Assembly: GCA_005885115.1 (NCBI GenBank)
Contig: VAXX01000036.1
Span: forward strand, 1-10,848
Source of the DNA: Actinomycetota bacterium
GTDB taxonomy: Bacteria > Actinomycetota > Actinomycetes > Mycobacteriales > Micromonosporaceae
Length of the DNA stretch: 10,848 nucleotides
Reading direction: 5' to 3'
The notes beneath the pieces are model-generated. The model was not told the origin of the DNA. It saw only the letters and a program-made list of their open reading frames with translations, and ran no database searches. Shown piece by piece: positions 1 through 5,879 of the stretch. Each line of letters opens with the position of its first letter. The first letter of the stretch is position 1. The position numbers and the translations under genes were made by a program.

Positions 1-249
1 CGGGATGACGACCCGGGCACCGAGCCGGTCGGTACGGGCCAGCGCCTGCTCGGTGAGCCGCGCCGGATCCGTCCCGGCCAGGCGGGCCTGCACGGCGGCG
101 GCCAGCCGCTCGGGTACCTGCCCGGCCACCAGCGCCTCGACCGCGCCCACCGGGCCGTACTGCGCCACGAGCTGGTAGACCTCGACCGTGCCCGGCTCGA
201 CCAGGCAGGCCAGCGCCACCGGGGCGTGACGAATCTCCTCGATGCTCAT
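1..249 (-). CDS. dprA: DNA processing protein DprA, N-terminal part (cut by window edge)
   Basis: DprA (Smf) binds single-stranded DNA entering the cell and loads RecA onto it. Only the first 83 codons are here; the rest lies beyond position 1. The ATG at 249 overlaps the TGA of comM as ATGA, so the two genes are translationally coupled on the minus strand. The visible part starts MSIEEIRHAPVALACL, continues with helical, Ala/Leu/Val-rich sequence as in the SAM-like N-terminal domain, and ends with LGARVVIP, which resembles the segment leading into the Rossmann-type core of DprA. That core, with the ssDNA-binding residues, is outside the window, so the call rests on this N-terminal match and on the very common comM-dprA pairing. 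Confidence 0.85.
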   Translation of the reverse strand, partial: MSIEEIRHAPVALACLVEPGTVEVYQLVAQYGPVGAVEALVAGQVPERLAAAVQARLAGTDPARLTEQALARTDRLGARVVIP

Positions 250-1766
250 TCCACCCGTCCCATCCGCATACTCATTGCCTCCGTCACGTCCCCGCCGCCC
301 GGGTGCGTACGCCCGTCGAGGTCGGCGATCGTCCACGCGATCCGCAGCACCCGGTCGTACCCGCGGGCCGACAGCGCGCCGGCGGTCAGGTGCCGTTCAA
401 GCTCCACAGTGGACAGTCGGGACAGTCGCCAGGGCCGGCGTCGCAGCACCTGCCCCGGTACCTCCGCGTTGGTCTGCCAGCCGTGCTCGGCCCACCGGGC
501 GGCCGCCGCCGCCCGGGCCTTGGCGACCCGTTCGGCCACCACGGCCGAGGACTCGACGCTCCCGGCGTCCTGGAGCAACTGCGCCGCGGTGACCGGCATC
601 AGCCGTACCTGCAGATCGACCCGGTCCAGCAGCGGCCCGGACAGCCGTCCCAGGTATCTGCGGCGGACCTGCGCGCTGCACTCGCAGTACGCGTCGCCGC
701 CGGGCTTCGCGCACGGGCACGGGTTGGCCGCCAGTACGAGCTGGATGCGCGCCGGATACCGGGCCGTGCCCTGCGCCCGGGCCAGGATGACCTCGCCGCT
801 CTCCAGCGGCTGGCGCAGCGCCTCCAGGGCCCGTACGCCGAACTCGGGTGCCTCGTCGAGGAACAGCACCCCGAGGTGGGCCAACGAGATCGAGCCCGGG
901 CGGGCCAGGCCGGAGCCGCCACCGACGAGCGCCGCGACGCTGGCGCTGTGGTGTGGCGCCTGGAACGGCGGGCGGCGGATCATCGGGGAGTCCGGCGGGA
1001 GCGCGCCGGCGACCGAATGTACCGCCGTCACCTCCAGCGCCGCCGCGTCCGACAACGGGGGCAGGAGCCCGGGCAGCCGCCGGGCGAGCATCGTCTTGCC
1101 GGCACCCGGCGGTCCGATCAGGGAGAGGTGATGGCCGCCGGCGGCGGCCAGTTCCAGACCGCGCCGGCCCAGTTCCTGTCCGACCACGTCGGCGAGGTCG
1201 GGTCCGTCCATTGTGGGCGGTACGGGCGCGGGCGGGATGGCCAGCAGCGGACCGGCGCCCCGGACGAAGTCGATGAGGCGCCGGAGGGAGTCGGTCGCCC
1301 GTACCGTCATCCCTGGTACCAGCGCGGCCTCCCGCGCGTTGGCCACCGGTACCACCGCCTTGGTGATCCCCGCCCGGGCCGCCGCCAGGACGCCCGGCAG
1401 CACCCCGCGGACCGGTCGTACCGTCCCGTCCAGGCCCAGTTCGCCGAGCAGCACCACGCCGCCGAGTGGAGCCAGTGGCAGTTCCCCCGCCCCGGCCAGT
1501 ACGCCCACCGCGATCGCCAGGTCGAAGACCGAGCCGTGCTTGGGCAGCGCGGCGGGTAGCAGGTTCACCGTGATCCGCCGGTTGGGCCAGCTCTCCCCGG
1601 AGTTCACCAGCGCCGCGCGGACCCGGTCGCGGGCTTCGGACAGGGCGGTGTCGGGCAGCCCGGTGAGGGTCAGGCCGGGTAGTCCGGCGGCCAGGTCGGC
1701 CTCCACCTCGACCAGATGACCGGCCAGCCCGACCAGGCCGACGGCGAGCACCTTGGCGTACGACAT
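246..1766 (-). CDS. comM: ComM/YifB family Mg-chelatase-like AAA+ ATPase
   Basis: A 506-residue protein of the ComM (YifB) family, hexameric helicases that promote branch migration when transforming DNA is integrated. The N-terminal ChlI-like, Lon-protease-fold domain covers about residues 20-165. The AAA+ core has Walker A GPPGAGKT at 218-225, Walker B VLFLDE at 300-305 and LLDRVDL around 379-385. A cysteine cluster NPCPC (348-352) with CEC (361-363) fits the zinc-binding loop usual in this family. The Mg-chelatase C-terminal domain covers about 410-500. I chose the ATG at 1766 because MSYAKVL is the typical family start; the frame stays open 50 codons further upstream, but that extension has no family-like sequence. 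No clear ribosome site precedes it. A CATCCT box lies 6 nt before the ATG, so a leaderless start is possible. It overlaps dprA by 4 bases. Upstream, instead of yraN, lies a divergent chitosanase-like gene. Confidence 0.95.
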   Translation of the reverse strand: MSYAKVLAVGLVGLAGHLVEVEADLAAGLPGLTLTGLPDTALSEARDRVRAALVNSGESWPNRRITVNLLPAALPKHGSVFDLAIAVGVLAGAGELPLAPLGGVVLLGELGLDGTVRPVRGVLPGVLAAARAGITKAVVPVANAREAALVPGMTVRATDSLRRLIDFVRGAGPLLAIPPAPVPPTMDGPDLADVVGQELGRRGLELAAAGGHHLSLIGPPGAGKTMLARRLPGLLPPLSDAAALEVTAVHSVAGALPPDSPMIRRPPFQAPHHSASVAALVGGGSGLARPGSISLAHLGVLFLDEAPEFGVRALEALRQPLESGEVILARAQGTARYPARIQLVLAANPCPCAKPGGDAYCECSAQVRRRYLGRLSGPLLDRVDLQVRLMPVTAAQLLQDAGSVESSAVVAERVAKARAAAAARWAEHGWQTNAEVPGQVLRRRPWRLSRLSTVELERHLTAGALSARGYDRVLRIAWTIADLDGRTHPGGGDVTEAMSMRMGRVE

Positions 1767-1868
1767 CAGCGAAGGATGGTCGCGGACCGCGATCGACGCC
1801 AGGCCGCTAGCGCCGCGCTGTGGATAGCGAGGGTGGATGTGGAGAACCCGCGCCGGCCATTCGGTCAG

Positions 1869-1898
1869 TTGACCTGACTTCGGCAACGTCATTAGCAT
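1869..1898 (+). promoter_or_regulatory. Candidate sigma70-type promoter for the chitosanase-like gene
   Basis: TTGACC (1869-1874) and TAGCAT (1893-1898) are separated by 18 bp, close to the actinobacterial housekeeping pattern TTGACN with TANNNT. Transcription from here would start near 1905 and leave a leader of roughly 90 nt before the GTG at 1994. It lies in the 227-bp divergent gap between comM and the chitosanase-like gene. Motif match only. Confidence 0.4.
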
Positions 1899-1910
1899 CG
1901 CGGAGCGATA

Positions 1911-1923
1911 AGGCAATCTGCCT
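1911..1923. promoter_or_regulatory. Small palindrome, possible operator just downstream of the predicted promoter
   Basis: AGGCA-ATC-TGCCT is a perfect 5-bp inverted repeat with a 3-nt centre, about 12 bp after the -10 box of the candidate promoter. A repressor site at this place would make sense for a carbohydrate-inducible secreted enzyme. It is short and may be chance. Confidence 0.2.
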
Positions 1924-1993
1924 GACAGTCCTCCGATGTGCGACGTGAGGTTCGTCGTGCCGTGTGACCCAGGCCGACCCGAGGGAGACCCGC

Positions 1994-3457
1994 GTGCGTA
2001 GGACCCATCGCAGACTCGTCCGGGCCGGCGCGGTACTCGCGGGCGGACTGCTCGTCGGCGCGCTGGTGTCGGTCGGGCTGGCGCAGGCCGCGGCCACCCG
2101 GTACGAGGCCGAGAAGGCGACCGTTTCGCAGGGCGTGGTGGCGACCAACCACCTGAACTACTCGGGTACCGGCTTCGTGGACTACAACAACGTCGCCGGC
2201 AGCTACGTCCAGTGGTCGGTGTCGGCGTCGGCGGCGGGTACGGCGACCCTGACCATCGGGTACGCCAACGGCGGCACCACCGACCGTCCGATGACCATCA
2301 CCGTCAACGGTACGGTCGTCACGTCCAGCCTGTCGTTCCCGGCCACCGGCTCGTGGGACACGTGGAAGACCAAGGTGGTCAGCGCCGCGCTGAACGCCGG
2401 TACCAACACGGTGCGCGCCACCGCCAACACCGCGGCGGGCGGCCCGAACGTCGACTACCTCGACGTGTCCGTCACCGCCTCGGCGGACTACCAGGCGGAG
2501 AACGCGACCCTCTCGCAGGCCGTGGTCGCGACCAACCACGCCAACTTCCTCGGTACCGGCTTCGTCGACTACACCAACGTGGCCGGCGGGTACGTCGAGT
2601 TCACCGTCAACGCCGCGAGCGCCGGTACGGTGGGCCTCGCGTTCCGGTACGCCAACGGCGCCACGAGTACCCGGCCGATGACTGTCACCGTCAACGGGAC
2701 GGCGGTCGCGATCGGTGCCCCGTTCGGCCCGACCGGCAGTTGGGACACCTGGAGCACGTTGACGGTGACCGGCAAGCTCAACGCCGGTACGAACAAGGTC
2801 CGGGCCACCGCCACCAGTGCCATGGGCGGCCCGAACCTCGATCAGTTGCACCTCGCGCCGGCCCCGACGGGTACCCCGGCGGTGTGGGAACTGCGCGCCC
2901 GGGTGAGCACCTGTAGCCAGATCTCCAACGGCCTCTACAAGACCGACGCCGACTCGCCGAGCGCGACGGTTCCGGTGTGTGGTGAGTCCGGCGCGGTGTC
3001 CTGGACGGCTGACCTGGACGTGGACTGCAACGGACGGATCCCGGCGGGCAGCCCGTGCGACCCAACGGCGATCGGCTTCCGGGCCGACACCTTCTGCCAC
3101 GACTCGACCGGGCAGCCGCTGGACGCGGGCGGCCTGCCGTACGTCGTCGTCCCGAGCCCGAGCAGTGTCTGGGACTACCGCAACTTCCACGTCGCCTGCG
3201 GCAGCATCGTCGCGGTCATCCACAACGACCAGGTGGTGTACGCCGTGGTCGGGGACACCGGCCCGACCGCGCAGATCGGCGCGGCGTCCTACGCCACGGC
3301 GAAGGGCCTCGGGGTGGCCGACCCGAACGCCGGCGGGATCGACAGCGGCGTCACCTACCTCGTCTTCCAGGCCCCGAACCCGAACCGGATCGAGGACCAC
3401 ACCGGCGCGGTGAGCACCGGCCAGCAGTTGGCCCGCGACTTCGTCAACGCCAACTGA
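1994..3457 (+). CDS. Secreted two-CBM35, GH75 (chitosanase-type) glycoside hydrolase homologue
   Basis: A 487-residue exported protein. The GTG at 1994 is chosen because GAGGGAGA (1981-1988) sits 5 nt before it; an in-frame GTG at 1964 lacks such a site and would put ten extra residues before the signal peptide. Residues 1-34 are a signal peptide (basic HRRLVR, Ala/Leu/Val-rich core, cleavage near AQAAA). Two CBM35/CBM6-like beta-sandwich modules follow (37-161 and 166-288), sharing GTGFVDY, RPMT.TVNGT, TGSWDTW and GGPN. The C-terminal domain (about 297-487) resembles GH75, the fungal-type chitosanase family, with ADLDVDCNG, LPYVVVP, WDYR, VYAVVGDTGP, ASYATAKGLG and GVTYLVFQ. It holds six cysteines (307, 329, 345, 355, 368, 402), so up to three disulfides. 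GH75 enzymes hydrolyse chitosan using an Asp and a Glu. Asp421 is present, but the Glu position seems to be Ala430, so this may be inactive or a chitosan-binding protein. It faces yraN with 15 bp between stops and no visible terminator. Confidence 0.85.
   Translation: MRRTHRRLVRAGAVLAGGLLVGALVSVGLAQAAATRYEAEKATVSQGVVATNHLNYSGTGFVDYNNVAGSYVQWSVSASAAGTATLTIGYANGGTTDRPMTITVNGTVVTSSLSFPATGSWDTWKTKVVSAALNAGTNTVRATANTAAGGPNVDYLDVSVTASADYQAENATLSQAVVATNHANFLGTGFVDYTNVAGGYVEFTVNAASAGTVGLAFRYANGATSTRPMTVTVNGTAVAIGAPFGPTGSWDTWSTLTVTGKLNAGTNKVRATATSAMGGPNLDQLHLAPAPTGTPAVWELRARVSTCSQISNGLYKTDADSPSATVPVCGESGAVSWTADLDVDCNGRIPAGSPCDPTAIGFRADTFCHDSTGQPLDAGGLPYVVVPSPSSVWDYRNFHVACGSIVAVIHNDQVVYAVVGDTGPTAQIGAASYATAKGLGVADPNAGGIDSGVTYLVFQAPNPNRIEDHTGAVSTGQQLARDFVNAN
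2102..2857 (+). repeat. Tandem carbohydrate-binding modules inside the chitosanase-like gene
   Basis: Two modules of about 125 residues align by eye without gaps (residues 37-161 with 166-288), with about 76 of 126 positions identical. The calcium-binding-type YEAE of module 1 is YQAE in module 2. GSWDTW (119-124 and 248-253) and the late Asn of GGPN (152 and 281), a likely ligand contact in CBM35, are kept in both. This is an internal duplication that has since diverged. Confidence 0.8.
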
Positions 3458-3472
3458 CGGCCAGCGGAAGGC

Positions 3473-3832
3473 TCAGAACGCCCCCCGGAGGTGCTCGACG
3501 CTGGCCGGCCCGGCCCGCTGCGGTCGTACGCTCACCACGTCGAAGCGGACCTCCCGGGCACGTACCCCTGCCTGGGCCAACCAGAGCGCGGCGGCCCGGC
3601 GTAACCGGCCCACCTTGGCCGGGACCACCGCCTCGGCCGGAGTTCCGAAGCGCCCGCTGCGCCTGGTCTTCACCTCGGCGAAGACGATGACCTCGCCGTC
3701 GCGCAGGACCGCGTCCAGTTCCCCGGCGCCGCAGCGCCAGTTGCGGTCCAACAGCACCATGCCCTGCTCGGTGAGGTAGCGCACGGCGACCCGTTCGCCG
3801 TACCCGCCCACCGCGTCCTTGGCCCGCGTCAT
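3473..3832 (-). CDS. YraN family (UPF0102) nuclease-fold protein
   Basis: A 119-residue protein, the usual length for the YraN/UPF0102 family, whose fold resembles PD-(D/E)XK nucleases and whose role is not settled. The fold's hallmark is visible: GAGELD (E38, D40) followed by VFAEVKTR (E53, K55). Start ATG at 3832, preceded by a purine-rich GGCGGG; MTRAKDAVGGYGE is a normal family start. The frame stays open far upstream, antisense-like to the next gene, and that part is not coding. Normally yraN lies directly upstream of comM on the same strand; here it keeps that orientation but is separated from comM by the chitosanase-like gene. It lies 80 bp downstream of the aminotransferase and may be co-transcribed with it. 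Confidence 0.9.
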   Translation of the reverse strand: MTRAKDAVGGYGERVAVRYLTEQGMVLLDRNWRCGAGELDAVLRDGEVIVFAEVKTRRSGRFGTPAEAVVPAKVGRLRRAAALWLAQAGVRAREVRFDVVSVRPQRAGPASVEHLRGAF

Positions 3833-3912
3833 CCCGCCACGGTGCGGCCCGTCAGCCGGCCCGGCAACCGCCAGCCGGACAGGCTGTGGATGACGAGGGT
3901 GCCTGGGGACAG

Positions 3913-5076
3913 TCAGGCGGCCAGTTTGCCCAGCCGGGAAACCGCCTCGGTCAGCACCTCCGGCCGCTTGCAGAAGGCGAACCGGACCAGCCGCCGCCCG
4001 GCCTCGACGTCGTCGTAGAACACCTGCGTGGGTACCGCCACCACGCCGCACCGTTCGGGCAGCTCCCGGCAGAACGTCACCCCGTCGGTGCCGCCCAGCG
4101 GCGTGATGTCGGCGGTGACGAAGTAGGTCCCTTCCGGCGGGTACACCACGAATCCGGCCTCGGTCAGCCCGGCCACCAGCAGGTCGCGCTTGGCCCGCAG
4201 ATCGTCGCGGAACCCGCTGAAGTACGACGCGGGCAGGGCCAGCGCGTGGGCCACCGCCGGCTGCAACGGCCCGGCATTGACGAACGTGAGGAACTGCTTG
4301 ACCCGGAACACGGTCGAGACCAGCACCGCCGGGCCGCATGCCCAGCCGACCTTCCAGCCGGTACAGGAGAAGGTCTTGCCCGCCGACGAGATCTGGATCG
4401 TGCGTTCGCGCATCCCCGGGAAGCCGGCCAGCGGCCGGTGCTCGCCGGCGAAGACCAGGTGCTCGTACACCTCGTCGGTCACCGCGTAGACGTCGTGCTC
4501 CACGCACAGGCCCGCGACGGCGGCCAGCTCCGCCGGCGTGAAGACCTTGCCGGTGGGGTTGTGCGGGGAATTCAACAGCACCAGTCGGGTACGCGGACCG
4601 AACGCCCCCCGCAACTGTCCGGGGTCGAAGGTGTACCGCCCGTCCGGGCCCGGGCGCAGGGTGACCGGCCGGCGCACCGCGCCGGCCAGCGCGATCGAGG
4701 CGGCGTAGGAGTCGTAGTACGGCTCGAAGCAGACCACCTCGTCACCCGGCTCGCACAGCCCGAGGATCGCGGCGGCGATGGCCTCGGTGGCCCCGGCGGT
4801 CACCACGATCTCGGTGTCCGGGTCGTACTCAAGCTGCCAGTACGCCCGCTGGTGCGCCGCGATCGCGGCCCGCAGCGCCGGGATGCCCGGGCCCGACGGA
4901 TACTGGTTGTGTCCACTGTGGAGCGCCTCGGCCGCCACGTCGAGCATCGACGCGGGTCCATCCGTATCGGGGAACCCCTGCCCGAGGTTGACCGCGCCGG
5001 TACGCACGGCGAGCGCCGACATCTCGGTGAAGATGGTGGTGCCGAACGGCCGCATCCGGGCCACGAGTGGATCCAT
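3913..5076 (-). CDS. Class I/II PLP-dependent aminotransferase
   Basis: A 387-residue fold-type I aminotransferase. Visible marks: NLGQGFPD (30-37), the PLP-phosphate region TAGATEA (93-99), NSPHNPTGK (169-177) with the PLP-binding Asn173, VTDEVYEHL (199-207) with Asp201 and Tyr204, the Schiff-base lysine Lys234 in SSAGKTFSCTGWK, and the substrate-carboxylate arginine Arg365 in VRFAFCK. GQGFPD and RFAFCK point to the kynurenine/methionine/glutamine-phenylpyruvate transaminase group; the mycobacterial enzymes annotated DapC (N-succinyl-diaminopimelate aminotransferase) are close relatives. The substrate cannot be fixed from sequence. The ATG at 5076 has no ribosome site, but a TAGTCT box ends 6 nt upstream, so the mRNA is probably leaderless. 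The gene lies upstream of yraN on the same strand with an 80-bp gap. Confidence 0.93.
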   Translation of the reverse strand: MDPLVARMRPFGTTIFTEMSALAVRTGAVNLGQGFPDTDGPASMLDVAAEALHSGHNQYPSGPGIPALRAAIAAHQRAYWQLEYDPDTEIVVTAGATEAIAAAILGLCEPGDEVVCFEPYYDSYAASIALAGAVRRPVTLRPGPDGRYTFDPGQLRGAFGPRTRLVLLNSPHNPTGKVFTPAELAAVAGLCVEHDVYAVTDEVYEHLVFAGEHRPLAGFPGMRERTIQISSAGKTFSCTGWKVGWACGPAVLVSTVFRVKQFLTFVNAGPLQPAVAHALALPASYFSGFRDDLRAKRDLLVAGLTEAGFVVYPPEGTYFVTADITPLGGTDGVTFCRELPERCGVVAVPTQVFYDDVEAGRRLVRFAFCKRPEVLTEAVSRLGKLAA

Positions 5077-5082
5077 GGGATC

Positions 5083-5088
5083 AGACTA
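5083..5088 (-). promoter_or_regulatory. -10 box of a leaderless promoter for the aminotransferase
   Basis: On the minus strand TAGTCT is followed by six bases (GATCCC) and then the ATG at 5076, placing the expected transcription start on the A of the start codon. No TTGAC-like -35 box is found 17-18 bp upstream: that position (around 5106-5111) lies inside the 55-bp repeat, which begins 3 bp from this box. Confidence 0.55.
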
Positions 5089-5091
5089 GGT

Positions 5092-5206
5092 GGCTGTGAT
5101 ATCAGGGAGCGCCTGGACTTACAGTCGGCGCGCCGCCGCAAAGGGCGGCTGCGATATCAGGGAGCGCCTGGACTTACAGTCGGCGCGCCGCCGCAAAGGG
5201 CGGCTG
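5092..5206. repeat. Two tandem copies of a 55-bp double-hairpin unit
   Basis: The copies start at 5098 and 5153 (period 55) and are identical over 54 bases; only the last base differs. A further GGCTG (5092-5096), equal to the unit's end, precedes copy 1. Each unit has three parts: a GATATC palindrome; a hairpin with stem GCGCC + GACT pairing with AGTC + GGCGC, loop TAC and a 2-nt TG bulge (5109-5131 and 5164-5186); and a second hairpin GCCGCC-GCAAAG-GGCGGC (5132-5149 and 5187-5204). The array lies between the divergent -10 boxes of the aminotransferase and the broken membrane-protein gene. The period is not a multiple of three, so it is not a coding repeat. It resembles a REP/BIME-type dispersed element; I cannot test for other copies. 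Confidence 0.85.
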
Positions 5207-5228
5207 GTGGGAGGCCGGGTCGCACCGG

Positions 5229-5234
5229 TAGCGT
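5229..5234 (+). promoter_or_regulatory. -10 box (TAGCGT) for the broken membrane-protein gene
   Basis: TAGCGT lies 8 nt before the GTG at 5243. The same box with the same spacing is conserved in the inverted arm (5411-5406, GTG at 5397 on minus). That shared arrangement of box, spacer and GTG suggests a leaderless or near-leaderless promoter carried along with both gene ends. No good -35 is visible; its place overlaps the end of the 55-bp repeat. Confidence 0.4.
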
Positions 5235-5242
5235 GCGTGGTC

Positions 5243-5808
5243 GTGGATGGTCTTCGCGGCGGTTATCCGGACGAGCGGGAGAGTCGCTGGTACCCCGGCG
5301 ACAGTGGGTATGGGGATCGTTACGAGGACGAGCGGTACCGCTCCCGGTCTCCGTATCCGCTCTCCGACGGGTACCAGCGTCCTTCAAGACCATCCACGGA
5401 CACGCACGCTACCGTTGCCATCCACCGGAAACCAGCCGGCCGATCGACCGTTCCGCCCTGCGCCGCCCCGCCGAACCGCCGGTACCGACCCCGAGCCCGA
5501 CCGTCTACAAGACCCGCCGGGCCGGTGTCGCCGGCCTGATCGCCGTACCGGCCGTGCTCGCCGAACTGTTCGTCCTGCGGGTACTGCTGGCAGGGGAGTT
5601 CGGGCACACCGTCGTCCCCGGCGCGGTGCTCGGCGGGCTGTTCGCGATGACCGGTATCCCGCTGGTCGCGCTCGGGCTCTACGCGCTGATCACCGGACCG
5701 GCCGTCACCGCCGGTCCCGAAGCGGTCCGCGCCTGGCTGCGGACCCCGCTCGCGTACCTGCCGGTCGGGCTCCTGCTCCTCGTCGCGGCGGGCCTCGCAA
5801 CGAGCTGA
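5243..5808 (+). pseudogene. Hypothetical membrane-protein gene, broken by a frame change
   Basis: The N-terminal part from the GTG at 5243 reads MDGLRGGYPDERESRWYPG and continues Tyr/Arg/Asp/Gly-rich, a hydrophilic low-complexity head. The C-terminal part, from about 5461 to the TGA at 5806-5808, is in another frame: a Pro-rich linker, then VYKTRRAG and three hydrophobic segments (about 5521-5592, 5611-5697 and 5749-5799), ending LLLLVAAGLATS. Head and tail would make one protein with a cytoplasmic head and three membrane helices, but the 566 nt between start and stop are not divisible by three. The head frame meets a stop at 5539, and the only frame-matched start for the tail (GTG 5233) gives an unnatural Arg/Trp-rich leader. 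The break falls where an inverted copy of a related gene start (to 5414) sits in the middle. I recall similar Tyr/Arg-rich-head, three-helix proteins in Micromonosporaceae, but cannot verify this. A sequencing error, or a separate small gene with an unseen start, are alternatives. Confidence 0.5.
5320..5397 (-). pseudogene. Inverted 5' remnant of a paralogous gene (25 codons)
   Basis: On the minus strand the GTG at 5397 reads MDGLEGRWYPSESGYGDRER and then YRSSS before a TAA at 5322-5320. It parallels the plus-strand head (MDGLRGG...SRWYPGDSGYGDRYEDERYRS) with an 8-codon and a 3-codon in-frame gap, and carries the same TAGCGT box 8 nt upstream. It is too short to be the whole protein and ends in the left arm of the inverted repeat. 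If still transcribed it would give RNA antisense to the plus-strand head. Confidence 0.45.
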
Positions 5809-5827
5809 AAGGCCCCATACCGTCCAC

Positions 5828-5842
5828 CCCGGCACCGCCGGG
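5828..5842 (+). terminator. Terminator-like hairpin before the rpsB promoter
   Basis: CCCGGC-ACC-GCCGGG is a perfect 6-bp stem with a 3-nt loop, 20 bp after the stop of the membrane-protein tail. No T-run follows, which is common in high-GC actinobacteria. It would insulate rpsB from upstream transcription. Confidence 0.4.
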
Positions 5843-5846
5843 CGGG

Positions 5847-5869
5847 TAGCCTGCGGCAGCGCGTACACT
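5847..5869 (+). promoter_or_regulatory. Candidate rpsB operon promoter region
   Basis: Two -10-like boxes, TAGCCT (5847-5852) and TACACT (5864-5869), lie 106-128 nt before the rpsB ATG. Neither has a clear TTGAC-type -35. A promoter is expected here because the gene upstream ends at 5808 and a ribosomal operon starts at 5975. Confidence 0.35.
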
Positions 5870-5879
5870 CGGATCTCGG

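Larger units (their letters stand above)
5226..5414. repeat. Imperfect inverted repeat of two gene 5' ends meeting at a palindrome
   Basis: The left arm (5226-5343, plus) and right arm (5414-5330, read on minus) match in blocks: CGGTAGCGTGCGTG (5226-5239 and 5414-5401), CGTGGATGGTCTT (5242-5254 and 5398-5386), CGCTGGTACCC (5285-5295 and 5379-5369), then a codon-wise similar stretch, and finally the shared palindrome GAGCGGTACCGCTC (5330-5343). Length differences are 24 and 9 nt, both multiples of three, and several differences are synonymous (GGG TAT GGG GAT against GGA TAC GGA GAC). The arms therefore look like related protein-coding starts joined tail to tail, not one recent copy event. Confidence 0.8.

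Noticed and set aside
303..1559. A 418-codon plus-strand frame opposite comM.
   Set aside because: Antisense shadow of a gene with intact Walker motifs; low-complexity translation.
1964..1993. A GTG at 1964 as start of the chitosanase-like gene.
   Set aside because: It lacks a ribosome site and would place ten mostly polar residues before the signal peptide. GAGGGAGA precedes the GTG at 1994.
1892..3400. A 502-codon open frame on the minus strand opposite the chitosanase-like gene.
   Set aside because: The plus strand has a ribosome site, signal peptide and recognisable domains. The antisense translation is Arg/Val/Gly-rich without family features.
3833..3912. GC-rich short repeats (CAGCCGG twice) in the aminotransferase-yraN gap, considered as a terminator.
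   Set aside because: They are direct repeats with only short self-pairing. I could not build a convincing stem, and see nothing else in this 80-bp gap.
5092..5206. The tandem 55-bp units as a small CRISPR array.
   Set aside because: The copies are directly abutting with no spacer between them, and no cas genes are nearby.
3886..5808. A 640-codon plus-strand frame ending in the three-helix membrane tail.
   Set aside because: Its first two thirds are antisense to a clear aminotransferase, and it then reads through the 55-bp repeats. Only the last part (from about 5461) looks like protein.
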